From Charina bottae (lineage: Eukaryota; Chordata; Lepidosauria; Squamata; Charinaidae): a DNA stretch of 64,000 nucleotides. Shown here piece by piece: positions 32,929 through 42,285 of the stretch. Each line of letters opens with the position of its first letter. Position 1 is the first letter of the stretch. The position numbers and the translations under genes are program-made. The notes under the pieces are model-generated. The model was not told the origin of the DNA, made no database searches, and worked only from the letters and a program-made list of their open reading frames with translations. The stretch lies in assembly GCA_023362775.1 (NCBI GenBank), contig JALMGJ010000018.1, positions 2,481,001 to 2,545,000 on the forward strand, written 5' to 3'.

Positions 32929-33029
32929 AAAGGCTTCTGAAAGTTATTAGGTGATATTGACAAAAGGCTTCCAAAAGTTATTGGATGATATTGACAAAAG
33001 GCTTCCAAAAGTTATTGAGTGATATTGAC
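32929..33029. repeat. 33-bp tandem repeat, three units
   Basis: AAAGGCTTCCAAAAGTTATT GGATGATATTGAC repeated three times with minor changes, inside the retroposon just beyond the hAT right end. Confidence 0.85.
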
Positions 33030-33638
33030 AAAAGGGAAAGTATGCGAACCAGCAACTGCTGCACTCAAGGAAAGTGAACAGAAAACTGAAGACTTAAAAT
33101 GGCAGATTCAGTGTGTAGGAAAATGTTAAATTCTTCAAATTAAATGCAAAAGTAGTAACAGGGAGATAATTATTCTCAGTCCTCCTTAACATCTAGATGG
33201 GAAATAAGCCAAAGATTTTAAAAGATTTAAAATTAATCCAGAAATAACGATAAGCACCGAGAGATTTCTCCTCTTTTTGTTGTAAAAAGCCTCTCTTGGG
33301 GTACACAAACTTAAAAATATATATAAACTAGGTGACTTAGAAATGGGAAAGGCTCGACCTAATGTCCCTTTAAGGCTGCAGCGCAGTCTGGAAATGATGG
33401 CGTCCCCAACTCCCGTTGTCTCTTACCAGATTAGCATTAACGCTGTTGGCGATCCTCAGGCTATGAGGCGATGTTGAGGAGTGCAAATGGGATGATTCCA
33501 AGCATTTTATGTCCATGAAAATGCTCTAGGCCTGCCTTTACCCAAAAAACCCCAATGCTGCCAGATCTGTCCACTGAGCTTGCGAGCAAAGCTGTTCAGT
33601 TGGCCATATTCCCACCAGAAGTCCTTCCCAGCTGACTT

Positions 33639-33827
33639 CCGACAAGCAAACTCAACAGGGAACCACGTGATTCGCTTAATGACCAAATGGTTCGCTTAAT
33701 GACCATGTGATTTGCTTAACGACCGCCAAAAATGGCCATAAAATCGTGTCTGGATTCACTTAATGACCGCATCGCTCAGCAACCTAAATTCTGGTCCCAA
33801 TTGTGGTCATTAAGCGAGGACTACCTA
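33639..33827. mobile_element. Tigger-like MITE, right part of interrupted copy
   Basis: Continues the element cut at 30587, with repeated GCTTAATGACC motifs and right end TTAAGCGAGGACTACCTATA. Confidence 0.85.
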
Positions 33828-33835
33828 TATTTTTA

Positions 33836-33990
33836 ACCCGCGTAACGAGGTGAGCTCTCGTTACTTGTCCCAGCTCCTGTCAACCCAACAGTTCAAAAGC
33901 TTTGCAAGTAGATAAATGGGTACCATCTTAAGTGGGAGAATATGCTGGCGTCCTGTCGGGGGTCGCCCACCGAACGAAGATGATCTCGTG
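33836..33990 (+). mobile_element. Old diverged tRNA-headed SINE fragment
   Basis: CCGCGTAACGAGGTGAGCTC, then TCCCAGCTCCTGTCAACCCAACAG and GGTACCATCTTAAGTGGG correspond to the body of the 14602 family, but with many changes. The head is missing. Confidence 0.6.
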
Positions 33991-34129
33991 AACGGCGGCG
34001 GAGACGACGGATCTCGAAACAGCAACATCCAGGATGTCAGCAGCCGGCTCCGAAGCAAGGTATTCTGGGACATGTAGTCCAATACCCACAAAAGAGCCGG
34101 TTCCCTTACCCCTTCCCTTAGCACGCGGT

Positions 34130-34240
34130 TTAAAATGTTGTATGATATATGAAATGTATAAGTATATGAAATACAATGTATGTAAGCCGCCTAGAGTCCT
34201 CCGTTAGGGAGGGGATAGGCGGGGTATAAATACGATAGAT

Positions 34241-34296
<56 letters not shown>
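34130..34296 (+). mobile_element. L2/CR1-type 3' end with (GATA)n tail
   Basis: GTAAGCCGCCTAGAGTCCTCCGTTAGGGAGGGGATAGGCGGGGTATAAATAC followed by about 15 GATA units. Confidence 0.75.
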
Positions 34297-34379
34297 TTTT
34301 TATCCTTCTATTTCTGGGGTCAGTTTTGGACCCATTTAGTCTCTTCCATAAAGGCTGGTCAGTTTCTCTTTCTCGAGGA

Positions 34380-34900
34380 TGCAGCATTCACGTTTTATCG
34401 GTTATTGTTCTGCTTCCAAGGGAAATTCCAGGACATCCAAAGCTCTACGCAACTTGGCCGAGCTACGTAAAATAGCCTCATCTTCCATATGTGCCCAAGT
34501 TTTTAATATCCTGGAGGAGATTCTTCTTCTTCCTCTTTCTTCTGCCATTCTGAGAGAGAGGGGTTTGGTCAGGACAAGGGAGGAGGCCTTCTCAACCTCT
34601 GGCACTTCTTGCCAAGAGACCAAAACGCTCTGCCTCTTTCCCTTCCCATTGTAATCAAATATATATGTTGATGCTGACAGGTGTTTAGCCTCTAAATGGT
34701 GTGCTGAAATGGGTTTTAATTGGCAGGTGCCGTTTATTTAAAAATGGATATATTTTGAATGGATTTGTTTTTATACTTCAATTATTCTGTGCTTCATTTT
34801 TGTTAGCTGCCTCGAGTGAAAAAGTGAATAAAGTGAATAGATATATTAGAATGAGATGGGTGGCTATATAAATATGATAAATAAAATAAAATAAATAATA
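34380..34900 (+). mobile_element. Possible CR1/L2-related LINE end
   Basis: The end part TTAGCTGCCTCGAGTGAAAAAGTGAATA then GAGATGGGTGGCTATATAAATATG with an AAAT-rich tail matches the style of CR1/L2 3' termini (compare 39005). The upstream 91-codon frame lacks recognisable RT motifs. Confidence 0.45.
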
Positions 34901-35024
34901 CAAAAATACTGGGACTCAGCTTCATTATCAGGGTTTTCCAAAACAGGCTAATATTGTTCTTGGGCTGCGCCTCACCTGGAACGGCCACTTGCTCACCATG
35001 ACCTTAAAGGACTTATCTGAGATG

Positions 35025-35040
35025 CCCCCCCCCCCCCCCC
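35025..35040. repeat. Poly-C run
   Basis: About 16 consecutive C residues. Confidence 0.9.
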
Positions 35041-35280
35041 GTTTGCTTTCTGCTCCTTCTTTCTGTCCAAATTCCAGCAGAGTTTTTCTCATTCTTTTGC
35101 TGCAATTTCATGGGAAGGCAACCCTGGGTGGGCTTGAAAAAGAAGACGGCCAACTTCTTGCAGCTGTTGGCATTTGAAGAATCAAAACACCCCTTGGTAT
35201 TTCAAGTACAGTCTGTGGTTGGAAAGATGGTCTTCAGCAAAAGATTTCCCAACCAACTTATACACCCTTGGGATGGTTTC

Positions 35281-35285
35281 ACTCA

Positions 35286-35334
<49 letters not shown>
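35281..35334. repeat. (CT)n(CA)n microsatellite
   Basis: CT repeats switch to a run of CA repeats ending ACACAAAGG. Confidence 0.92.
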
Positions 35335-35335
<1 letters not shown>

Positions 35336-36268
35336 GGCTGTTACAGGAATAATCTGTTGCCAAGTGCTACCTCCTTAAGAAAAGGCCAGCACAGTACTCC
35401 TATCTCCTGTATTTCTCACTTCCCCAAACCCTTCACAGCATCCCTTATGCAACTGTTCAGGGCTTCTGAGGGTCACAGATCTACGTTCTGCAGCAAAGGA
35501 ATTTTCAGTACGTTTCCCCTCCACCATCACTGGAACGTCTACAAGACAGGCTAGCTGTTTTCTACAAGTATACCTCAGTTGACCTGAGGTTAAACATTCC
35601 CCCAAAGCAAACTTAACTAATCAAATATTACATTACCATGGTGCTGGCTACCAGTTGGGCTGGCTTCAAATAATGGTTGGACCAATTCATGGAAATCCTA
35701 GGGATCAATGGCTCTTGGCTTTGATGGCAGCTGGACTGCCTCTGAAGGCCATCTGGTTGGAAACTCGTGGGCTTCCTTGTGCAGCTGGTGGGCCACTGGG
35801 AGAACAGACAGCTAGACTAGATGGGCCAGGGGTAGCAGGGCTCTGGAGAAGATGATTTGAAATTCTGTCTGTGCCACCTCCAACCCATAATTTGGCATGA
35901 CCTCTCATCCTTTGAGCCAAAAAGACCGAGGCTCAGTTCTGGGCATCTTGAATTTAAGGAAAGAAAAGGGGACCTTGAGAAAGGAAAATCACTGTTATCC
36001 AATAACTACAGTATACTGGCCCGAGATGTCAACGTCAGCTTCTTATGGATTTGTACAGTTAAGTGCCCTGAAGAATTACTCTAGTTCTATTTGGCTAATT
36101 GCTATAACGACTGTGTCACCTTCAGGAAATACATGAGAAAGAAGCTTCTAACAACTAGTGCTGCAATGCCCATAATTTTCTGAAATAGCCAGGACTGATG
36201 GGAGTTGAAGGCCAAAACATCTGGATGGCACCAGGTGCCTAATCAACCAAAAGGTTTTATTGATGCAC
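35335..36268. other. Mostly unassigned; repeat-like motifs near 35800 and 36180
   Basis: ACAGCTAGACTAGATGGGCC near 35808 and GACTGATGGGAGTTGAAGGCC near 36194 are motifs I associate with old reptile interspersed repeats, but no boundaries are visible. Confidence 0.35.
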
Positions 36269-36271
36269 CAT

Positions 36272-36342
36272 GACAGTGTTTCTCAACCTTGGAAACTTTA
36301 AGATGTGTGGACTTCAACTCCCAGAATTCCCCAGCCAGCAAT
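36272..36342. mobile_element. Half copy of palindromic hAT-like MITE
   Basis: CAGTGTTTCTCAACCTTGG to CCCAGAATTCCCCAGCCAGCA; ends at the dyad centre. Confidence 0.75.
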
Positions 36343-37008
36343 CTTGTTACAGCTGAATTGACCTTTGCTTGTCCCTCTGACTCACAGTGAACCTCCATGG
36401 GTGCAGAATTCTTTTCCCCTCTCTTGCTCCATAAGTAATCTTGATGGAACCAAGCTAACAATTATGCTTTTGAGGAGATTAAGGATTCTGATGAAACACA
36501 TTGCTGGAATTAAACCCATCGTGGAAATCTTGCCTTGGGAAAATGACGACTTGAGCTGGTCTTCGGCGCTTTGAGGGAAACGGTTTCTCGGAGACACCAT
36601 TTCTGCAGCACCTCCTCCAAGTGAGGAACTGTGGTCGATCTGGGTGGTGAGATCTGTGGCATTTATTCAGCTAGGCTTTCAAAATGGCCGTCCTCCTACT
36701 CACACCGTGTCATTAGGGTTTCCTCCATATCGGCCACAGAGCCAAAGGATCTCACACAGAAACATCCCAAGGCTGCATTTTGGTTGACCTCTAGAAAGCC
36801 ACTTAGTATATGAGCTGGACTCAGATGCCAAATCACAGTGCCTCATTTTGGCAAGTATTTCCATGCCCAGCCTAACCCCACAGCTTTCAAACGGGAAGCA
36901 TCGTGCCTAAAGATACTTGGTTTCGCTCGTTCTGAAGACAGCTTACCTAGCAGAACATTAGATAACAGCTCATTTTGATCCTGAAAAAAAAATTGCTCTC
37001 AAAACTCT
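36343..37008. other. Unassigned non-coding stretch
   Basis: Nothing recognised. Confidence 0.3.
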
Positions 37009-37016
37009 GTATACGG

Positions 37017-37152
37017 CAGTATTTCTCAACCTTGGCAGCTTGAAGATGTGTGGACTTCAACTCCCAGAATTCCCCAGCCAGCATTGCTGGCTGGGGAATT
37101 CTGGGAGTTGGAAGTCCACACATCTTCAAGCTGCCACGGTTGAGAAACACTG
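37017..37152. mobile_element. Palindromic hAT-like MITE, complete
   Basis: CAGTATTTCTCAACCTTGGC to GGTTGAGAAACACTG, near-perfect 65-bp arms around CCAGCCAGCATTGCTGGCTGG. Flanks GTATACGG (37009-37016) and GTATACAG (37153-37160) are an 8-bp target duplication with one change. Confidence 0.88.
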
Positions 37153-37160
37153 GTATACAG

Positions 37161-38100
37161 TAATGTGTGCTAGCTTAGTGACAGGCTTTTGCCCCACCTG
37201 ATTTTGTTAATTTAGTTCAGGGTTTTGTTTCGTTTTAATTAATGGGAAGCTAGAATGCTACCGTGCATCAGCCTGGAGTATCATCTTCAATTCCAAGAAT
37301 GATTCTGGGCCTCACAAATACTCAGGAAGCATCCTTAGAATATAAACCTGATGGGGGCAGCTCCCCAGTGCTATATTTGCACATGTGCCCCCCCCCCGCT
37401 GAAAAAAAGTAAAATGTAAACAGAGGTAGAAAGAGCATCCTTGAAGGACACAGAGGGTGCAAAACGCAGTGACACCACTTTGCTTTCAGATAAGGGGCTG
37501 TTTTGTGACTAGCGTGATTCTCCAGGGCAGCCATTTGGAGCGCGGACCCATAAGATACTTCCAAATTTTCCAATATGACCACCAGATAAAAAATATGAGG
37601 GATCCCTGCAGGATTTGCCAAGAGGACAAAAACAGTGTGGTGTAATCATGGCATAAACTCCACTCCATTTGCATGATGCTGCTTTTATCATCCCCCCACC
37701 CCGGAGCCCCACATACAGACATTTCTGGCCTTCCCCACAGAATTAAAAATGTGTTGAGTTTCTCTCGGTGATGGCTGCCATTTCCAGTGGTATCAAAAAG
37801 TGGGACTAAGCCCCCACGTCGAGAAAGACGGGCCAATGCTATTCTCGGCCTGGGCCTTTGGGTATGTTTCTTTATCAAGCATTACAGAGGCCAGATCTAG
37901 CCACCAATATGACCCCATTCATGCATCCCTCCCACTCCAAGTCGCCTGCCCACATATCTTTCTCTGTGCAATCAAGCTCCCACCCTCATGCTAGGGCGTT
38001 TCCTTGAAGACCCAAGGCATTTTTCACAACCTGGTAAGAAAATGGCGGGTGGGTATGCGTGGGGAGTATGGGAGGCAGCGAAAACTAGCTAGCTAGTCCA
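37161..38100. other. Unassigned non-coding stretch
   Basis: Nothing recognised; a 9-C run lies near 37389. Confidence 0.3.
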
Positions 38101-38104
38101 CCAC

Positions 38105-38265
38105 ACATCTTAGGGCAGACTTCCCCAATTGGGGTAACACCAGTTGAGCATTCAATCGCCAGAATTCCCTGCAGTGGACCAGCTGTCTGGAGAACTCTGG
38201 GGCTTGAATCCCACACCTCTGGAGGACATCAAGGTCGGGGAATGTCAGAGTGCGCACCGTAGGGC
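38105..38265. mobile_element. Possible palindromic MITE
   Basis: GGCAGACTTCCCCAATTGGG at the left and ATCAAGGTCGGGGAATGTC at the right. The middle has an imperfect dyad around CCAGCTGTCTGGAGAACTC, suggesting an old terminal-inverted-repeat element. Confidence 0.4.
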
Positions 38266-38306
38266 GGCCTGCTACTTTTTCCAAGACACCAGTGATCTAC
38301 ATTCTA

Positions 38307-38694
38307 TGCAGTAAATAGACACTCAAGCAGAGATTAGATAAAATAGCCTATTTACCTTATATACATACGTAGTCCAAATACATCCAACAGCAGTAACAAA
38401 TGATACAGCAATACAGCGATGAGAAGTTTCAATCGGCAACGAGAAGAAAGAACACCAGACTCCTCTGCTTATATACATAAACTGACCAATCATATTATAG
38501 GTCACTCTCATCATCTGCCACACCCAACTAAACTATTAGCACCTGTAGTATGAGTCACACACTGCCACATCATCCCTACAACAATGGCTGCTAATTGGGT
38601 GACTTGCAGAATAATTCCCCTCTCACCTAGATATCAAGCCTCTCCAGTATAATTTATCTAACTGTAAATTCCTGGGTATATACAAACCCCAACA
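38307..38694 (-). mobile_element. Candidate solo LTR, minus orientation
   Basis: Read on the minus strand it begins TGTTGGGGTTTGTATATACC and ends TTTACTGCA (TG...CA). It has ATGATTGGTCAGTTTATGTATATAAGCAGAGG, a CCAAT-like element plus TATA box followed by a CAGAGG-type start region as in LTR promoters. No 4-6 bp target duplication is visible at these boundaries (TTCTA versus GGGAA), and no internal gag/pol was found. The boundaries and the LTR call are therefore tentative. Confidence 0.4.
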
Positions 38695-39004
38695 GGGAAG
38701 GTCACATAAGTTAATTAATTAAGTCAATATTTGTTTAACCAGCATAAGGGGAATCAACTGAAATTTGTTGAGTCCATTCAACAGGCTAAGCAGGCGGGCT
38801 AGCACAACACATTAACTCTACCCCACCCCACCCCAAACACTATCTTGTAGTTTACCTGAAATCATTAGAGTCCACCTACTATCCATAGGATCTCATGACA
38901 GGCTGCAAGCATTGAAACGAGATCATACAATACATCCAAGAAAAAGAAATGGTCAAGTCCTAAATGCAAAAGGCAACTGATATTGTGCCAGTCTGAACAA
39001 GGAC

Positions 39005-39335
39005 ATTCTGCCTAGAGTCACGTATGTGAGATGGGTGGCAATATAAATTGAATAAATGAATAAATAAAATGAATGTATGTATGTATGTATGTATAGAATG
39101 AATGAATGAATTAAATTGAATAAATGAATAAATAAATAAAATGAATGAATGAATGTATAGAATGAATGAATTAATTAATTAAACTGAATAAATGAATAAA
39201 TAAAATGAATGAATCTATAGAATGAATGAATGAATGAATGAATGAATGAATGAATGAATGAATGAATGAAAAGAATGAATGAATGAATGAATGAATGAAT
39301 GAATGAATGAATGAACGAACGAACGAACGAACTCC
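39005..39335 (+). mobile_element. CR1/L2-type 3' end with long (AATG)n tail
   Basis: CTGCCTAGAGTCACGTATGTGAGATGGGTGGCAATATAAATTG followed by 280 bp of AATG/AAAT/ATGT tetranucleotide blocks, ending in AACG units. Segments of the tail are repeated with their flanks (GAATGAATTAAATTGAATAAATG). Confidence 0.75.
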
Positions 39336-39588
39336 AAATCCAGGGATCCCTTCCCTGATCTTGATATTTGGACAGGACCATACTAGGGGAGACTCTCCCT
39401 CAAGTATTGAGATCCTAAGCTATTAAAGGTCTTAAGTGTCACAACTGAAAGTCAACCAGTAATACGATGGGAACCAATGCAATTCTTAAAGAATTGGTCT
39501 TCATTTCATGTATTCCTTTACTTATTAGACTGCCATTCCTCCTTTCCTTCAGGAGCTCCTGTTGTGCTCCCTCCTCCTATTTTCCCCC
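39336..39588. other. Unassigned
   Basis: Repeat-like text (GTATTGAGATCCTAAGCTATTAAAGG) but no family identified. Confidence 0.3.
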
Positions 39589-39589
39589 A

Positions 39590-39840
39590 CAACAACCCTG
39601 TGAGGTAGGCTAGGCTAAGAGTGAATGACTGGCCCAGAGTCCCCCAGGGAGCCTCTATGGGTGGGTGGGGACTAGAACCTGGGTCTTCCTAGCCCACTCC
39701 TACACCTTCACCACTACGCTACGTGGCTCTTGGGCTGAGAGGGGGGGACTGGCCTAAAGTCCTCCCAGGGTGCTTCTGTGCCTGAGAGGGGCTAGAACCC
39801 ACTCCTAGTCCAGCTGTTGAACCACTGCATCCTCTGGCTT
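39590..39840 (-). mobile_element. tRNA-derived SINE with partial internal duplication, minus orientation
   Basis: ACAACAACCCTGTGAGGTAGGCTAGGC tail side, GACTGGCCCAGAGTCCCCCAGGG body, and tRNA-like head ACCACTACGCTACGTGGCTC. A second GACTGGCCTAAAGTCCTCCCAGGG block with another head-like CCACTGCATCCTCTGGCTTC follows, so part of the body is duplicated. Confidence 0.6.
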
Positions 39841-40885
39841 CGATCTCCAGGGGGTGTTCCGGATTGCTGCATTCTGCACCATCTCAATTTCCAAGTCGTC
39901 TTCAAAGACAGACCGCCCCCCCGGTTCACGTTGCAGTAACCCAAAGGAGGGGGGTATTGCCAGAGCATCATCCAGCTGGAGACTTTGGTCAGGAAGACAG
40001 CTGCTCTGACACTGGGGTCCAGTCAGGCTGGGTTAAGCTGTGTTTTCTCTTCCAACACCGATGGGAATACATGGAAGCTTGTGAGCAACAGGCCGTCAAG
40101 GGCCTAGGCCTTGGCCCAAAGAACAGTCTCTCAACGTCAGAACTTCTTCATATGGCTTCTGCTCTTTCTTTTGATATAAGAGCTTCCCTCGCCATGGTGG
40201 TTTTTGAAAGCAAAGGAACATTAGCTGAGAATGGAGTCGAGAAGCAGAAGCGACAGTGCTTTTCATCTCAAAACAGGTGCCTGCAAGTGTGGCACCCTGT
40301 GTTGAGCTGAGAAGCAGCACAGGAAAAGCCTCTGGTGTAATCTGGAAGGCTGTGTGACAGCCAAGACAGGGTTCGAAGCATGCAAAACATCTGGGCTTAT
40401 ATTTCACATCTTTGGCATTCCTGCCCTGTGTCTTTTGCTTTCTCCAAACGTTCAGGGCATGCATGTGCAGGTTTCGATAGAGTCCGTGTTATATAATGCC
40501 CAGATGAGCATCTTTGATCACTTGACTCCTCCGAACTTGGCAATCCATGAAAAAAAATTAAAAACTATCCCCGCCCCCTTTATCCTAACGGGGTGTTCTT
40601 TCCTTAGCTCAAAGAGAAACAGAGAGGGGGAAAGAGCCAGGTTTCTCCAGACAAGGATCCATGCGCCTTGATTATCTCATGTCACCTTTATTTTGGGAAA
40701 ACGACTCCCAGATGTGCTCAGAAACAGGGAAGGCAGAGGATGGGTCTCAGAAGGAGGAGGAAGGAAAGGGGCCAACCCAGCAGGGCCTCCATCGGAAACT
40801 CGTGGAATTCTGCAGGAGATGCTGCCAACCCACAGCCCTTCATCTGAAGAAGAGATGGGCCACTGAGACACTGATATTCTAGGAC
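39841..40885. other. Unassigned
   Basis: Starts with LINE/SINE-like text (GCATTCTGCACCATCTCAATTTCC and CACGTTGCAGTAACCC) of unknown family. The rest is unrecognised. Confidence 0.3.
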
Positions 40886-40887
40886 TT

Positions 40888-41148
40888 GCTTGTGTGTGTG
40901 TGTGTGTGTGCGCGCGCGCATGCGCGCACGCCTTTGAGTCAGTGTTGACTCTTGGTGGCTGCCTGGACAAGTCCCTGCCGTTTTCTTGGCAAGGTTTTTC
41001 AGAAGCTTGCCATTGCCTCCTTCCTAGGGCTGAGAGGACGGACTGGCCCAAGGTCACCCAGCTGGCTTCATGCCTCAGGTGGGGGGAGAACTCACGGTCT
41101 CCCGGTTTCTAGCCCAGCGTCTTAACCACTAGACCAACCTGGCTGCCA
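40888..41148 (-). mobile_element. Sauria-type SINE, unexpanded, minus orientation, fronted by (TG)n(CG)n
   Basis: TG then CGCG repeat at 40890-40928, Bov-B-like GAGTCAGTGTTGACTCTTGGTGGCTGCC tail, body with GCTTGCCATTGCCTCCTTCC, and head GCGTCTTAACCACTAGACCAACCTGGC. Single unit, no array. Confidence 0.88.
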
Positions 41149-41284
41149 CCTGAGGGCCATCCATGCCAACCTTGTCTTGCTACGGAGCTCTCTAGGGAAT
41201 GTGGCCCCCCAGAATCATTTGGGGGTGGGGTGGCTACACAAGCTGAAGAAATCAAAGCAAAGCAAATCTTAGGCGCAGCTCTAC

Positions 41285-41508
41285 AAATGCAACCGGAATA
41301 CAGTCAGTATGGTGTAGCGGTGGCTATGGCAGTGGTCTGTGACTGGGAAGACCAAGGTCCAAATCCACCCCCCACCATGTCAAGTCACTGGATCACTTTG
41401 GACCAGTGTCTCTCTGTCTCTCTCTCTGTCACTCCAGCCTACCCGACAGAGTTGTTGTGGGGATAAAAGGAAGACAGATTCCATGCAAGCCACCTTGAGC
41501 TCCTAGAG
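41285..41508 (+). mobile_element. tRNA-derived SINE with L2/CR1-like tail, interrupted by hAT MITE
   Basis: AGTATGGTGTAGCGGTGGC head, ACTGGGAAGACCAAGGTCC, then GAGTTGTTGTGGGGATAAAAGG and GCCACCTTGAGCTCCTAGAG. The tail resumes at 41868 with AATTGGCAGGATATAAATCTCAATAAAAAG. Confidence 0.65.
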
Positions 41509-41859
41509 CAGGGGTGGGGAACCTTTTTTCTGCCAAGGGCCATTTGGATATTTATAACATCATTCGCGGACCAGGGGGCAGGGTTTGCGGGCAGGAGCCT
41601 ATTGCGCGGAAGGGGTGGGGTTTGTGGGTGGGAGCCAATCATGTGGAAAGGGGCGGGGTTTGTGGGCAGGAGCCAATCACAAGCACTGGGGGTGGGGTTT
41701 GCGGGTGAGAGCCAATCACGTGGAAGGGGGAGGGGTTTGCAGGCGGGAGCTCCTAGATTTATTGAATTTTGAGTCCCGCCTGTGGTTGCCTTGGCAGGGC
41801 CAGACCAAATGATTTCACGGGCCTTATATGGCCCGCGGGCCGGACGTTCCCCACCCCTG
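41509..41859. mobile_element. hAT MITE, 351 bp, with perfect 8-bp target duplication
   Basis: CAGGGGTGGGGAAC at the left and GTTCCCCACCCCTG at the right (perfect 14-bp inverted repeats); TCCTAGAG at 41501-41508 and 41860-41867. Four or five GC-rich GGGGTTTGTGGGCAGGAGCC AATCA units inside. Inserted in a SINE tail. Confidence 0.95.
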
Positions 41860-41904
41860 TCCTAGAGAATTGGCAGGATATAAATCTCAATAAAAAGAAA
41901 AGAA

Positions 41905-42220
41905 AAGTGATCCTTACATCATATTAAATTGATGACTATAATAATCGATACAGTATGACATAATACACTCATTTTATAAAGTTCTGTGCAACTAAAGAAG
42001 GGCAAAATTTGAAACACCACCCCACCCCATGTTCTTATGGACTGGTGCATTCAACTGGGCAAGGCAAAGCATTGTTTCAGACATTAAGGAAGTCAACTTG
42101 GGAACTTTTTGCAGGAGGGTTCACACGGCCAGCTCCTACAACCAGCCACCTTCTGTCGCTAAGAAGCTTTCTTAGAACATTTCTCTCATTTTTTTTAGCC
42201 TGAAGAGCGCACAAGCTAAA
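41905..42220. other. Unassigned non-coding stretch
   Basis: Nothing recognised. Confidence 0.3.
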
Positions 42221-42285
42221 CCAGGAATTCTGGGAGTTGAAGTCCACACATCTTAAAGTTGCCAAGGTTGAGAAACACTAACCTA
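42221..42285. mobile_element. Half copy of palindromic hAT-like MITE (right arm)
   Basis: GGAATTCTGGGAGTTGAAGTCC to GGTTGAGAAACACTA; only the right arm. Confidence 0.72.

Larger units (their letters stand above)
30588..33624 (-). mobile_element. Retroposon insertion, probably L1-type, minus orientation, with 14-bp target duplication
   Basis: The direct repeat TTCCCAGCTGACTT at 30574-30587 and 33625-33638 flanks the insertion, which splits a Tigger-like MITE. The left end is TTTTTTAAAAAAAGAATTTTATTAAGTTTG, that is, an A-rich 3' tail with AATAAAAT read from the minus strand. The retroposon's own sequence is 30588-30771 plus 32929-33624; the middle is a later hAT insertion. No ORF2 motif remains, so L1 origin is inferred from the tail and the variable-length target duplication. 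Confidence 0.7.

Noticed and set aside
30803..32940. Long Pro/Arg/Gly-rich open frames (up to 402 codons) on both strands
   Set aside because: They lie inside the GC-rich foldback hAT, mirror each other because the arms are inverted copies, and have no recognisable domain; stop codons are simply rare at this GC content.
39175..39381. Ser-Phe-Ile-His repeat protein
   Set aside because: Translation of the AATG tetranucleotide repeat.
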